Below, piece after piece: positions 16,947-26,830 of a DNA stretch of 64,000 bases (position 1 is its first letter; every line of letters starts with the position of its first letter). A program made the translations under genes and the position numbers. The stretch comes from an uncultured Desulfosarcina sp. GTDB lineage: Bacteria; Desulfobacterota; Desulfobacteria; Desulfobacterales; Desulfosarcinaceae. The stretch is taken from contig NZ_OY764190.1 in NCBI RefSeq assembly GCF_963668215.1, positions 6,324,001 through 6,388,000 of the forward strand, written 5' to 3'. The notes under the pieces are model-generated. The model ran no database searches. It was not told the DNA's origin and saw nothing but the letters and a program-made list of their open reading frames with translations.

Positions 16947-17972
16947 ATGCCTATGGCCAATGAACCGAATAAGGATGCCCCCTTCGCCGAAAAGCTCGTG
17001 GACCGGGAGAAACGGCACCTGAACTATCTTCGCGTTTCCATCACCGACCGCTGCAATCTCAGATGTTTGTACTGCGCTCCGGAAGGCCGCATCCCCAAAC
17101 TAGGCCACGACGACATCCTCAGCTACGAGGAGATCCTGCGGCTGGTCCGCATCGGCATTCGGCTCGGCATTCGCAAAATCCGCATCACGGGCGGCGAGCC
17201 CCTGGTCAGGAAAGGGGCCGTCGATCTGCTGCGGCGGTTGGTTGCCCTGCCCGAACTCGAAGACGTCTCCCTGACCACCAACGGCGTCCTGCTGGCGTCC
17301 AAAGCGCAGGAAATTTACGATGCCGGCGTTCGCCGCATCAACATCAGCCTGGATTCGCTCGTCCCTGAGAAATTCGCCCAGATTACCGGCTACGACAGGT
17401 TCGAGCGGGTATGGGCCGGGATCGAGCGGGCCCACGAAATCGGCTTCTCCCCTATCAAGATCAATGTGGTGGCCATGCGCGGCATCAACGACGACGAAAT
17501 TCTCGACCTCGGCCGGCTTTCAATAGACCATCCCTTTCACATCCGTTTCATCGAATACATGCCCATCGGCAACAGCCGCACCAGCTCCCGGGACCAGCTC
17601 CTGACTCCGGAAATCCGGCAAAAAATTTCCAGATTGGGCGATTTGATCCCGGTGGAAAACCACTGCCATGACGGCCCGGCCAAACGGTATCGTCTGGCCG
17701 GCGCCCGGGGGGAAATCGGGTTCATCAGCGCCCTGAGCCAGCATTTCTGCAGCCGCTGCAACCGCCTGCGACTGACCGCCGACGGCAAGCTGCGCGCCTG
17801 CCTGCTCTCCGACCGTCACGAATCGCTCAAGGAACCGCTCAGAGGGGGGGCATCGGATGAGGCCTTGGCCGAAATTTTTCGGACCGCCGTGCGCCGGAAA
17901 GCGGCCAGGCACCACCTTGCCTTGAATCGTTGCACAACGGTCAATGACCAGATGCAGGGTATCGGTGGGTAG
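16947..17972 (+). CDS. moaA: GTP 3',8-cyclase, molybdopterin synthesis
   Basis: Radical-SAM enzyme of 341 residues. The N-terminal cluster motif is TDRCNLRCLYCAPEG, followed by ITGGEPLVRKG. The C-terminal second [4Fe-4S] motif is FCSRCNRLRLTADGKLRACL (CxxC-x13-C). The protein ends in Gly-Gly, as needed by MoaA for catalysis. With selA this fits a cell using Mo/W-selenium enzymes such as formate dehydrogenases. No other moa or mob gene is visible here. Confidence 0.95.
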   Translation: MPMANEPNKDAPFAEKLVDREKRHLNYLRVSITDRCNLRCLYCAPEGRIPKLGHDDILSYEEILRLVRIGIRLGIRKIRITGGEPLVRKGAVDLLRRLVALPELEDVSLTTNGVLLASKAQEIYDAGVRRINISLDSLVPEKFAQITGYDRFERVWAGIERAHEIGFSPIKINVVAMRGINDDEILDLGRLSIDHPFHIRFIEYMPIGNSRTSSRDQLLTPEIRQKISRLGDLIPVENHCHDGPAKRYRLAGARGEIGFISALSQHFCSRCNRLRLTADGKLRACLLSDRHESLKEPLRGGASDEALAEIFRTAVRRKAARHHLALNRCTTVNDQMQGIGG

Positions 17973-18193
17973 CCAACCACAACCCCTTGGTACCATTCCG
18001 CTGTTCCCGTTTGCCTCACCAGGAAGGCCCTCATCCCTATATAACCCCTTGCATCGAAAGGAAATCTGTGTTAGTTGTTTTCCTGGATGAAGATAGGTTG
18101 GGGCAGAATTGCCCACCTTGGCACCTTGGTTCTGAGCAACAATTCATCTGTTTTCCCTGCACTGATTTGGTATGTCGACACTGAGGTTCAACC
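17973..18193. other. Gap of 221 bases between moaA and the PilZ gene
   Basis: No gene. GAGG at about 18183-18186 is the ribosome site of the PilZ gene. A promoter for the PilZ/HD-GYP pair should lie here but no strong -35/-10 pair is evident. Confidence 0.4.
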
Positions 18194-20299
18194 ATGGAGC
18201 GGGCAAATTTGTACCCGGATGAAATCCAAGCGGAAACAGCTGTCGGTTCGGAGGAAAGGCAGCGTCTTGCCACCCATCCCGCACCGCCTCCCAAGGTAGA
18301 GACAGAACGTACTGCAAAAACCATCGGCCTCGGTCAGCTCATCAACAAGCTGAACCATCTTAATTTTGTCGACAAACCCCTTTTCGTAAATTTTCGCCAT
18401 AAACGATACCCCCGGATGCTGTCCATCAAGGCCTCTCCCCAACCCTGCCAGGATGAACATTTGGCCTGCCTTTGGCAGCAGGATCCGGGAAGCATTGTCG
18501 AGCACCCGGATTTATTTAATTTCGAAAATATCATTATCCCGGACGGCAAGCGGTTTCTGGTGGTGGAACCGGAGATGCTGGAAGTTGACGAGCGGGCCAT
18601 CCGCTTTGTTTTGCCCGAGACTTGCAGCGCCGCCGATACGAGGAGCACCAGACGTCGTCGCTGCCAGGGGGTCCATGTCTATGTTACCCAGAACGGGGCC
18701 TTGTATTACGGATCGATGATCGATTTTTCCGCTTTTTCTTTCCGTGTCCAGGTACAAACGACGCCGCCCCAGACTTTCGAATGGATTGACGCCGACTCAC
18801 CGGTGGATGTCATTCTTTTTGACGGCAGCAAAACGCTCTACTCGGGGGGATGCCGAATCACCAAGCAAACCCATGGGTATAAAGACCGCCACTGGGTGCT
18901 GGAACCCATCAAGCGAAATAAGCAACGCTTCCGCCCAAAGGAATTCAGAAGCAAACGGCGTCAGTTGGTTCCGCTCCCAACCATTTCGTTTTCTCACCCT
19001 TTCTCCAAACAGACCGTCAACCTCAATGTTCTGAATCTGTCCGGATCGGGTCTGGCTGTTGAGGAAGAGGCGGGGCAGGCTGTACTTTTTCCGGGACTCA
19101 TCATCCCCGAACTGGAAATCCGTTTCGGTGACGGTTCATACGCCACCTGCACGGCCCAAATTATCTATAGCCGGGACAAAGATGACAATCTCGCCGAGGA
19201 CATGTTGAAATGCGGGATTGCCTTTTTGGACATGCCCATCGAAGACCACATCAAGATACTTGCCCTGTTGCAACAGGTCGATAACAAGAACGCCCATGTA
19301 TGCAATCGGGTTGACCTCGACGCCCTGTGGAATTTTTTCTTCGAAACCGGTTTCATCTATCCCGGCAAATACGAATTTATCGAAAAAAACAAAGCGCAGA
19401 TCAAGCGGACCTACAACAAACTTTACTCGGAAAACCCGAAAATCGCTAGGCATTTCATCTATCAGAAAAGAGGGCAAATATTAGGCCATGTGGCCATGCT
19501 GAGATTCTATCAGCGCACCTGGTTGATTCATCACCATGCAGCGATCCGTTCCGCCCTCAACAAATCGGGACTCGTGGTGCTCCACCAGATCGGCCAATTC
19601 GCCAATGATTCCCACCGACTGGATTCCCTGCATATGCAGTATCTGGCATGTTTTTACCAGCCCACGAATAAATTTCCATCCCGTGTGTTTGGCGGTGCCC
19701 GGCAAAGCATCAACAACGATGAGGCTTGCTCAACGGAGCCATTCGCTTATTTTCACCATCAATCGTCCCCTTCCAAACATGCATATCTACCTGCCGGTTG
19801 GAGCCTTAGACCGTCTTCCGACGAAGACCTCCTGATTCTGCAGAACGTCTATCAAAAAACCCCGGCAGAATTGATGCTCCGGGCCATGGGCCTGGATGTG
19901 GAGGAGGCGACCTTTGCCGACCTGGCCGACACATACCGTGAAATCGGTCTGATTCGGCAACGGCACCTTTTCACGTTGGAAAGAAATTGCGAACTGAAAG
20001 CCGTGATAATGATCAACCTGTCCGACCTGGGGTTGAACATGTCGGATCTGACTAACTGCATCACCGTATTTGTTCTAAACCGTAGTGGACTAAACGCCGA
20101 TATCGTCCATTGTGTGTGCGCGAATTTGGCCAAACAATTCAATCGAACCTATTTGCCAGTGTTATTGCACCCGGCGGCCGATGCAGCCGCTTTGAATATA
20201 ACCGCAGAGAAGGAATATATCTTTTGGGCGCTTAACACCAATTATGGGGACGACTATTTCAGGTATATCAAACGATTGACAAAATTCGTTCAACATTAG
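18194..20299 (+). CDS. Large PilZ-domain protein with unassigned C-terminal domain
   Basis: 701 residues. A central PilZ-like region (about residues 240-365) has RSKRRQLVPLPTISFSHPF, then LNLSGSGLAVEEE and IAFLDM, which fits the c-di-GMP-binding RxxxR/(D/N)xSxxG layout. The C-terminal 330 residues (WNFFFETGFIYPGKYEFI, HHAAIRSAL, LNTNYGDDYFRYIKRLTKF) look like a separate globular domain, distantly acetyltransferase-like, but this is not certain. GAGG precedes the ATG at seven bases. The HD-GYP gene follows 12 bases downstream, so the pair is likely a c-di-GMP receptor/phosphodiesterase unit. Confidence 0.72.
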   Translation: MERANLYPDEIQAETAVGSEERQRLATHPAPPPKVETERTAKTIGLGQLINKLNHLNFVDKPLFVNFRHKRYPRMLSIKASPQPCQDEHLACLWQQDPGSIVEHPDLFNFENIIIPDGKRFLVVEPEMLEVDERAIRFVLPETCSAADTRSTRRRRCQGVHVYVTQNGALYYGSMIDFSAFSFRVQVQTTPPQTFEWIDADSPVDVILFDGSKTLYSGGCRITKQTHGYKDRHWVLEPIKRNKQRFRPKEFRSKRRQLVPLPTISFSHPFSKQTVNLNVLNLSGSGLAVEEEAGQAVLFPGLIIPELEIRFGDGSYATCTAQIIYSRDKDDNLAEDMLKCGIAFLDMPIEDHIKILALLQQVDNKNAHVCNRVDLDALWNFFFETGFIYPGKYEFIEKNKAQIKRTYNKLYSENPKIARHFIYQKRGQILGHVAMLRFYQRTWLIHHHAAIRSALNKSGLVVLHQIGQFANDSHRLDSLHMQYLACFYQPTNKFPSRVFGGARQSINNDEACSTEPFAYFHHQSSPSKHAYLPAGWSLRPSSDEDLLILQNVYQKTPAELMLRAMGLDVEEATFADLADTYREIGLIRQRHLFTLERNCELKAVIMINLSDLGLNMSDLTNCITVFVLNRSGLNADIVHCVCANLAKQFNRTYLPVLLHPAADAAALNITAEKEYIFWALNTNYGDDYFRYIKRLTKFVQH

Positions 20300-20311
20300 G
20301 CTGGATGATCG

Positions 20312-22276
20312 ATGGAACCGATTAACAAAGACGACCCTTTGTACAACAGCAGGGGGATCAGTGTATGGGTAAAACTGATCGAACACAAATACGGGTTCGT
20401 TGATGTTCGGCAATTATTGGATTGTGCCGAAATGAAACCGTATGAAGTAGCCGACCCTGGCCATTGGTTTACCCAGCGACAGATTGACCGGTTTTACGAA
20501 AAAGCCGTCCAGATGACAGGCAATCCCAACATCGCCGTCGAAGCGGGCAGATATGCGGCTTCCACTGAAGCACTTGGAGCCATCAAACAAAACATATTAG
20601 GCATGGTACAACCGCTCAAGGCCTTTGAATTAATAGGAAAATCAGTTAAGAATTTTGCTCGATCCTCAGTATATGAATCCCGGCAACTGGCTGCAAATAA
20701 AATCGAAATCAAGGTGACGCCTAACCCCGGGGTCATAGAAAAGCCCTACCAGTGTGAAAACAGGATCGGTCTCCTCGAAGCAATCAATATGGGCTTGACC
20801 CATAAGATGCCCCGGATCGAGCATACTCAATGCATCCACAAAGGATCAGATTCATGTAAGTATGTGGTTTCGTGGGTCAGAACAAAAGCGGATTTTTTAA
20901 AAACATTTCGCAACATATCCCTCCCGGCGCTTCTTTTCTTAGGCTTGACGCTTGCGGTCATCAACCCTGGACTGGCATTGCCTGTTTACTTGCCTTCGTT
21001 TCTCGTCGCGGTGATAATAATCAACTGCATCTATTTATTTGCTGCTAACAGCGAATTAAAGACCGGGTTAAGCGTATTGAGCGATTCGTCAGACCGCCTC
21101 CTTAAAGAAACCCAGATTAACTATAACAACACCCTGTTGACCAACGAAATCGGACAGACCATCAGCAAATACACCAATATCAAGGATGTCATCGAAACCG
21201 TAGTCAATCTGTTTCATAAACGGCTGGATTACGACCGAGGGTTTATCATGCTAACCAACGCGGACCGCACGCTGTTGGAATTTCATGCCGGGTTCGGTTA
21301 TGATCGTAATAAGCTGGATATCATTAAAAAATCTGCGTTCCATTTGAACAAGCCGGATTCAAAAGGCGTGTTCGTGGTTTCATTCCGCGAGCAGAAGCCG
21401 TTCTTAGTCAACGATATCGAAGAAATCAGTCCTAACCTTTCTAAAAGAAGCCTGGCATTTGCACACCAGATGGGGAGCCAATCTTTTATTTGCTGTCCCA
21501 TCATCTGCGACGGCCAATCCATCGGCATTCTTGCCGTGGACAATCTACGTTCCAAACGGCCTCTGGTGAAAAGCGATCTCAGCCTTCTTATGGGAATCGC
21601 ATCGGTAATCGGCATCAGCATCAGTAACGCCGATCTAATGGAAGCCCGGCAAAGGCAGTTCAGTTCCATTTTACAGGTACTTGCAGCCAGCATCGACGCC
21701 CGGGATCCGCTGACCGCCGGCCATTCGGAAAAAGTCACCGAATATGCACTTGGGATCTGCGAAGAGTTGAACCTGTCCACCAACTACCGTGAGATGATAC
21801 GGGTGGCATCCCTGCTGCACGATTATGGCAAGATCGGAGTTCCGGACAGCATCCTGAAAAAGCCCGGGCGCCTGACTGAAGAAGAATACGAAATCGTAAA
21901 GACCCATGCCCAGAGAACACAAAGTATCCTGGAGCAGATCAACTTCGAAGGCATATTCAGCCAGGTCCCGGAGGTTGCCGGCTCTCATCATGAGAAAATG
22001 GACGGCAGCGGATATCCAAACGGTCTGAAAGGCGAGGAGATTCCATTGGGTGCCCGGATCATCGCCGTGGCCGATTTTTTCGAAGCTGTCACGGCCAAAC
22101 GCCACTACCGGGACCCCCTGCCCATCAGTTACGCTTTTCGTCTGTTGGAAAAAGGGCGAGGTGTCCACTTTGACGAAAAGGTTGTAGATGCCTTCGTCCA
22201 GTTCTATGAGAAAGAAATACTCGAAACCGAATCGATGGATACCGCTAAGGTCGTCCAGATGAAACGGGTATCCTGA
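20312..22276 (+). CDS. GAF / HD-GYP cyclic-di-GMP phosphodiesterase, membrane anchored
   Basis: 654 residues. The N-terminal 190 residues resemble a sensory domain of the V4R/heme-NO-binding-associated type, ending in HTQCIHKGSDSCKYVVSW. Two hydrophobic segments follow (about 200-245), then a GAF domain (about 275-440; FICCPIICDGQSIGILAVDN) and HD-GYP (about 450-640). The catalytic residues are present: HDYGKIGVPD, SHHEKMDGSGYPNGLKG, ARIIAVADFFEAVTA. The HHExxDGxGYP signature is complete, so it is probably active on c-di-GMP. Confidence 0.88.
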   Translation: MEPINKDDPLYNSRGISVWVKLIEHKYGFVDVRQLLDCAEMKPYEVADPGHWFTQRQIDRFYEKAVQMTGNPNIAVEAGRYAASTEALGAIKQNILGMVQPLKAFELIGKSVKNFARSSVYESRQLAANKIEIKVTPNPGVIEKPYQCENRIGLLEAINMGLTHKMPRIEHTQCIHKGSDSCKYVVSWVRTKADFLKTFRNISLPALLFLGLTLAVINPGLALPVYLPSFLVAVIIINCIYLFAANSELKTGLSVLSDSSDRLLKETQINYNNTLLTNEIGQTISKYTNIKDVIETVVNLFHKRLDYDRGFIMLTNADRTLLEFHAGFGYDRNKLDIIKKSAFHLNKPDSKGVFVVSFREQKPFLVNDIEEISPNLSKRSLAFAHQMGSQSFICCPIICDGQSIGILAVDNLRSKRPLVKSDLSLLMGIASVIGISISNADLMEARQRQFSSILQVLAASIDARDPLTAGHSEKVTEYALGICEELNLSTNYREMIRVASLLHDYGKIGVPDSILKKPGRLTEEEYEIVKTHAQRTQSILEQINFEGIFSQVPEVAGSHHEKMDGSGYPNGLKGEEIPLGARIIAVADFFEAVTAKRHYRDPLPISYAFRLLEKGRGVHFDEKVVDAFVQFYEKEILETESMDTAKVVQMKRVS

Positions 22277-22301
22277 CCCGCCTCATTTCGCTCCCCTGAT
22301 A

Positions 22302-23186
22302 TTACACGGACCGAACTCCCCGACAGCATATTATTGGCGTATAAAGGAAACGCCGCGGGTCGGCAAAGGATTCTTTGAATTCTCTATAAAACCCTTCGTA
22401 CCCGTTCTCGTATTCCTCAAAATCGTATCCACAATTTTGGGCCGCCACTTCCACTTTCCGGGTCCAATCGTAATCCTGAACGCAGTCCAAGGCACCGAAA
22501 ATCAGATGATGCGCCTCGATACGCACATCGATAGATTGAAAGGCCAAGTCGTAAAGCAGCGAATACAGCTTGATGCCCATACGGGGGTCAAAGTCCGCGT
22601 CACGCTCCAACTTGGCCATGACTGCGTCGATGGCATTTTTCAGTCTCGATGGAATTCCGTACTGATTCAGACAATTTTGGTCCAAATCAACCAGACACAG
22701 GATACCTCCAGGTTTGACAATCCGTGAGAGGTTGCGGACAATTTCAAATGCTTTTGACCGGTAATACTCAAGCACAAAACGAATATACACAAAATCAAAT
22801 AGCCCCAGATCATCCAGTGATTCTTTGATATCCTTGCATTCGAAGGAAATCCCTTCACCACCATAGCTTGATTTTGCGTGCTGGATGCGATGACAAGACT
22901 GATCGATGCCAACGGTCGTTCCACCAGGATGGGTCATTTGATGAAGCAGTGCTGTAATCTTACCGGGACCGCACCCGACATCAGCAACCCGCATCCCTGG
23001 CTTCAAGCCGGCCCACTTTGCCTGCCGCCTGACACTATCAAGATTTGTTTTACTTTCTAAACGAAAAACCTCGTCTTCGTTTTCCATTAGGTAGCTCAAA
23101 CCCCTCATTTCTGGACCTCCGGCAACGTACTGTTCTCTTTTTGGAAAAACGGATCCCATTGACCATTCCAACCAGACTTTTTGCAT
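22302..23186 (-). CDS. SAM-dependent class I methyltransferase
   Basis: About 294 residues. Motif I is VADVGCGPGKITALLHQM, then GIDQSCHRIQHAKS, and LVDLDQNCLN at motif IV or the strand after it. The acceptor is unknown. Start sites are ambiguous: TTG at 23201 (overlapping the upstream stop), ATG at 23186 or ATG at 23159; none has a strong ribosome site. It follows the radical-SAM gene on the same strand with no gap, and the two probably act together. Confidence 0.82.
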   Translation of the reverse strand: MQKVWLEWSMGSVFPKREQYVAGGPEMRGLSYLMENEDEVFRLESKTNLDSVRRQAKWAGLKPGMRVADVGCGPGKITALLHQMTHPGGTTVGIDQSCHRIQHAKSSYGGEGISFECKDIKESLDDLGLFDFVYIRFVLEYYRSKAFEIVRNLSRIVKPGGILCLVDLDQNCLNQYGIPSRLKNAIDAVMAKLERDADFDPRMGIKLYSLLYDLAFQSIDVRIEAHHLIFGALDCVQDYDWTRKVEVAAQNCGYDFEEYENGYEGFYREFKESFADPRRFLYTPIICCRGVRSV

Positions 23187-23197
23187 TGATAAAATGG

Positions 23198-24571
23198 TCA
23201 ATTCTTTCTGATAAAAGGTTCTAACGATTCATCAGTGAGATTTTCATATATATCTGAATCGACAAATGCATGACGATAGGTATGATTGAAAAAAGCTGAA
23301 ATGATAGTTGTTGAAAGGCTTTTTGTGTCGATCAAAGTAAAAAAAAGTCGTTTCAGTATCTCCGGGATGGCGTAGTATTGTTTTCGAATATAAAAATAGC
23401 CAGCGTAGACATCTTTTATTGACATTTGCTTAGGTTTAAAGAGCATTCTTGAAAATCGATAGTTTTTCCATGACTCTGGATAGTCGGTATCTATAATCCT
23501 GCCCGCAGCAGATAAATGTTCATAAAAACGGGTTCCAGGTAAAGGTGTCGGCTTGGTTATTTGCAAAATGTCAATCTTGGTTTTCTGAACGAACTCCAAG
23601 GTATCATGAAAACTATGGATGGTATCTTCATCACCTCCTAAAATGAAACAACCCAAAACTGCTATTCCAGTTTTACGGATATTGTCTATCAGATGTTTAT
23701 ATTTGCTGGTTTCCAAATATCTGTAATTAAGATGCTTATTAAACGAAATGAGGGATTCACGATTAACCGATTCAATGCCAATTAATGCGAGTCTCAATCC
23801 AGCTTTATACGCGAGTTTTAACAATTCTTTATCTTCGCCAAAATTAAGTGACGTCTGAGCAAAAAAATATTTCTTGATTCCAGCATCAATAACAGCATTA
23901 AAGAAATTGTAAAGCCATCGCCCTTTATCGTGGCCAAGAAGATTATCATCTAAAAAGAGAACCAGTTTTTTGTCTATTGTTTTTAGTTCATCGATAACCT
24001 GTTTAACAGGTCTTCGTCTGAATCGATGTCCGTTGAACTTCGTAACGGAACAGAAGCTACAGTTCATCGGGCAACCTTTTGAAGTTAAAATGGAGTCCCA
24101 GAGGTAGCGATGGCCTCGAAACAAATCTCTCCTGGGAAAAGGAATCGATGATAAATCGGCTGGCGAGCCCTTGTAAATTCTTTTCAGGCGATTGGATTCA
24201 AAATCCTCAAGGACGTTTTTCCACACATTTTCAGCCTCACCAATTACAACGGAATTGCAATATGTTAAAGCCTCATCAGGTAGCATGGATGCATGTATTC
24301 CCCCCATAACAACCGGTATTGACCTTTTCCTGAATTGCCCTGCGATTTCGTATGCCTTACGTGCGTGTGCGGAGTACGCAGTTATGCCAACCAAATCGGC
24401 ATCATAATTTTCTAGTGTATCGATGTTTTCATCAACGATGGTGATCTGATAACGCTGTCGTGGGGTAAGGGCTGCTATGTAGCCGAGTCCAAGCGGAGGG
24501 ACTGAGGTGCTCTTGTAGCTTCCTAGTCCTGACTTTTTTTCTTTGGGATTTATTAACAATAGCTTGTACAT
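23198..24571 (-). CDS. B12-binding-domain radical SAM protein
   Basis: 457 residues. The N-terminal cobalamin-binding-like domain is PPLGLGYIAAL ... DADLVGITAYSAHARKAYEIAG ... VVMGGIHASMLPDEAL. The radical SAM motif is CPMNCSFCSVTKF, with FLDDNLLGHDK in the barrel and LGCFILGGDEDTIHSF later, as in the BchE/P-methylase group. The gene is clearly AT-richer than its neighbours, a sign of transfer. With the adjoining methyltransferase it may modify a lipid, glycan or secondary metabolite; the substrate is unknown. Confidence 0.85.
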   Translation of the reverse strand: MYKLLLINPKEKKSGLGSYKSTSVPPLGLGYIAALTPRQRYQITIVDENIDTLENYDADLVGITAYSAHARKAYEIAGQFRKRSIPVVMGGIHASMLPDEALTYCNSVVIGEAENVWKNVLEDFESNRLKRIYKGSPADLSSIPFPRRDLFRGHRYLWDSILTSKGCPMNCSFCSVTKFNGHRFRRRPVKQVIDELKTIDKKLVLFLDDNLLGHDKGRWLYNFFNAVIDAGIKKYFFAQTSLNFGEDKELLKLAYKAGLRLALIGIESVNRESLISFNKHLNYRYLETSKYKHLIDNIRKTGIAVLGCFILGGDEDTIHSFHDTLEFVQKTKIDILQITKPTPLPGTRFYEHLSAAGRIIDTDYPESWKNYRFSRMLFKPKQMSIKDVYAGYFYIRKQYYAIPEILKRLFFTLIDTKSLSTTIISAFFNHTYRHAFVDSDIYENLTDESLEPFIRKN

Positions 24572-24651
24572 ATATCTCTCATAATTACTTGGCAGGGTAT
24601 TTTATATTCAGAGATTATTCATCCTGATTGCAAACGGAGGCAACATCTCTA

Positions 24652-25122
24652 TCATCTCAGCGTCGCCGTAAGTCGCAAAGGATGGGTCAACAGTTCGAGG
24701 GCATCGACAATATTCGTACAGACGACGTCGGCTGCTTTCAGACTGGCACTGCTGGCCCCCTCCCCTAAAATAACGGCAATTCCCAAAACGGAGGCCTCGA
24801 GCATCAGGGCATCGTTGCGCCCATTTCCGATGCTGGCCGTCTTTTCGGCCCCCAACCCATTGACGAAGTTCAGCTTGGCCCGATCCTGGCGGCCCGGCTC
24901 CAGAACCGTCAAACGGCAGTCGATCCCTTTCAGCCCTTCGGCGGCCTTGCCGAAGGTGTCGGCAGTGACCACGTGAACGGTCAGTTCCCGTGAAAGGGCA
25001 TTGAGCGCCTCTTTGACTCCCGGAAGCAGCCCACCATCCACCGCCAGGGTACCATTGTAGTCCAAAACCAGATGTTCGAGGGTCAAATTTCCGAAATCGG
25101 GAATCTGAATGGAAAGCATCAT
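24652..25122 (-). CDS. Small HAD-superfamily hydrolase
   Basis: 156 residues. Motif I is DYNGTLAVDG (nucleophile Asp plus acid Asp replaced by the Asn-Gly-Thr pattern as in some HADs), motif II HVVTADTF, and motif III-IV IGNGRNDALMLEAS with VCTNIVDALELLTHP after it. It resembles the soluble P-type-ATPase-like HAD group. Its ATG overlaps the stop of the DMT permease, with AGGAG a few bases upstream, so the two genes are co-translated. Confidence 0.83.
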   Translation of the reverse strand: MMLSIQIPDFGNLTLEHLVLDYNGTLAVDGGLLPGVKEALNALSRELTVHVVTADTFGKAAEGLKGIDCRLTVLEPGRQDRAKLNFVNGLGAEKTASIGNGRNDALMLEASVLGIAVILGEGASSASLKAADVVCTNIVDALELLTHPLRLTATLR

Positions 25123-26105
25123 ATTCTCCTTTTCATGGGAATTTTAGGCATTGCCTTCGGTCCGGGTTGCCGAACCACCGTCGGGGGCATGTGGTTCAAA
25201 CTGACACCCGCGACCACCATAGCTCCCCCGATCACCAGTGACAGCGTCAACGGTTCCTTTAAAATGACATGAGCAAAGCAGATGGCGCTGATGGGAACGA
25301 AATTGATGAACAGACTGGCCCGGGACGGGCCGATGGCCCGAATGCCCTCGTAATACCAGACAAACCCCAGCACGGTTCCGAACCATCCCAGGTAGGCCAT
25401 GTTGCCCCAATCAAGCCATGAATAGGTCGGCAGGGCGGCAGGCATTCCCTCCAGGCAGGCGGGAATCAGCAGCGCCAGCATGCCGATGGCTGCCGAATGG
25501 GCGACTGCGGTTAACGGTGCCAGATCTTGCATCACGCGTTTTCCCAGCAGCGAATACGATGCCCAACTCAGCACGCAACCGAAGATTAAAACGTCCCCCC
25601 GCCCGATGCCGCCGGCAAAAAGCGCCAGGGGATTTCCCTGGGAGATGGCGATAATGGCCCCGGAAACCGAGATAAAAATTCCGGCAACCTTGGCCGTGGA
25701 CAGCTTCTCCTTGAAAAACAGCGCAGAAAGAAGGGAAATAATAATGGGATTATTGGCAATGATAATGGACGCCCGACTTGCCGCAACCAGCTTCAATCCA
25801 CTGAAGAAAAAGGCATTATAGGCAAAGACACCGGTAAGTCCCAGCAGGGTTACCGGCAGGAAATGCCGTTTATCCAGTCTAGGAATCGATCCTTCCCGTT
25901 TGGCAACAATGGCATACAGACACACCGTTGCGATGAAAAATCGAATAAAAGCGGCCGAGAATGGAGGCACGGATTCGGCCAGCATCCGGCCGGAAATAAA
26001 AGTGCCGCCCCAGAAAATAGCAGTCAGCAGCAATTTCAAGTACGTGATCGTCAAAGCGCCTGTCTCCGGTATTTTTTTATAAACCGTCCGGCCGGCTGGC
26101 CGCAT
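25119..26105 (-). CDS. DMT-superfamily (EamA) transporter
   Basis: Ten-TM permease with two EamA repeats. The first opens LLLTAIFWGGTFISGRMLAE, the second IFGCVLSWASYSLLGKRVMQ. Total length is 328 residues from the ATG at 26105; however, a TTG at 26054 with GGAG eight bases upstream sits directly before TM1 and may be the real start. Substrate unknown; family members export amino acids or metabolites. Paired with the HAD gene. Confidence 0.87.
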   Translation of the reverse strand: MRPAGRTVYKKIPETGALTITYLKLLLTAIFWGGTFISGRMLAESVPPFSAAFIRFFIATVCLYAIVAKREGSIPRLDKRHFLPVTLLGLTGVFAYNAFFFSGLKLVAASRASIIIANNPIIISLLSALFFKEKLSTAKVAGIFISVSGAIIAISQGNPLALFAGGIGRGDVLIFGCVLSWASYSLLGKRVMQDLAPLTAVAHSAAIGMLALLIPACLEGMPAALPTYSWLDWGNMAYLGWFGTVLGFVWYYEGIRAIGPSRASLFINFVPISAICFAHVILKEPLTLSLVIGGAMVVAGVSLNHMPPTVVRQPGPKAMPKIPMKRRI

Positions 26106-26324
26106 TCAATTTCTATTTCGGACCGGGAAAAAAAGTTGTCCGCTCCGCGATGCCAAGAGGCTAAAGTACCCACTCCCGGTGCCGATAAAAAAAGTACCAA
26201 GAGGATCGTTTGTAGCCGTTTTTGCCTTAAATCTCCAGAATTTTATTTTTCAGCCGGACAATAGAAAAATAGGCCCCGAAAACCCATAGGGAAGCCGAAA
26301 AATCACAAAAAAATTGGAAAAAGG

Positions 26325-26807
26325 ATGCTCAACGGAATGGAAAAGAAAAAGGATCTGACTGATTTCATCATCAACCTTCCCCTGTTTGCATTTCTTGAAA
26401 GAGAGGACTTCTCTCAGGTGGCCTCACGCATGGATTTTGTGGAACTCGAACCCGGAGACACCCTGTTCAATGAATGGGACAAGGCCGATTTTGTCTGTTT
26501 CATTGAAAGCGGAGAATTGGATGTGACTAAAAAAACCGGACCCGACAGCTTTGACGTCAGGGCGACGTTGCGTCGGGGACGGTCCATCGGAGAAATGTCC
26601 ATCATCAATAATTTTCCACGATCATCTACGGTGATTGCACGGTCGAAGGTCAGGTTGGCCGTTTTCGAACGTGCCGCTTTCGAGGAAATTCTGGAGCAGC
26701 AGGTGGATATCGGGGTTAACATCCTTAAAGGGTTGGCCAATCTTTTGAGTGCCAATCTGAAAAAAGCATCCAGCCGGTTAGCGGACAACATGCTGCCCAT
26801 GGGATGA
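26325..26807 (+). CDS. Cyclic-nucleotide-binding domain protein, no effector domain
   Basis: 160 residues, essentially one cNMP-binding beta-roll. Residues 20-130 contain LPLFAFLEREDFSQVASRM, ELEPGDTLFNEWDKADFVCFIESGELDV and the phosphate-binding cassette-like GRSIGEMSIINNFPRSSTVIA. No HTH or enzyme domain follows. GGAAAAAGG precedes the ATG. Single-domain CRP-like proteins of this type usually work through partner proteins. The ligand may not be cAMP. Confidence 0.85.
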   Translation: MLNGMEKKKDLTDFIINLPLFAFLEREDFSQVASRMDFVELEPGDTLFNEWDKADFVCFIESGELDVTKKTGPDSFDVRATLRRGRSIGEMSIINNFPRSSTVIARSKVRLAVFERAAFEEILEQQVDIGVNILKGLANLLSANLKKASSRLADNMLPMG

Positions 26808-26830
26808 AAGATCCCGTTTGAACGGAAACA

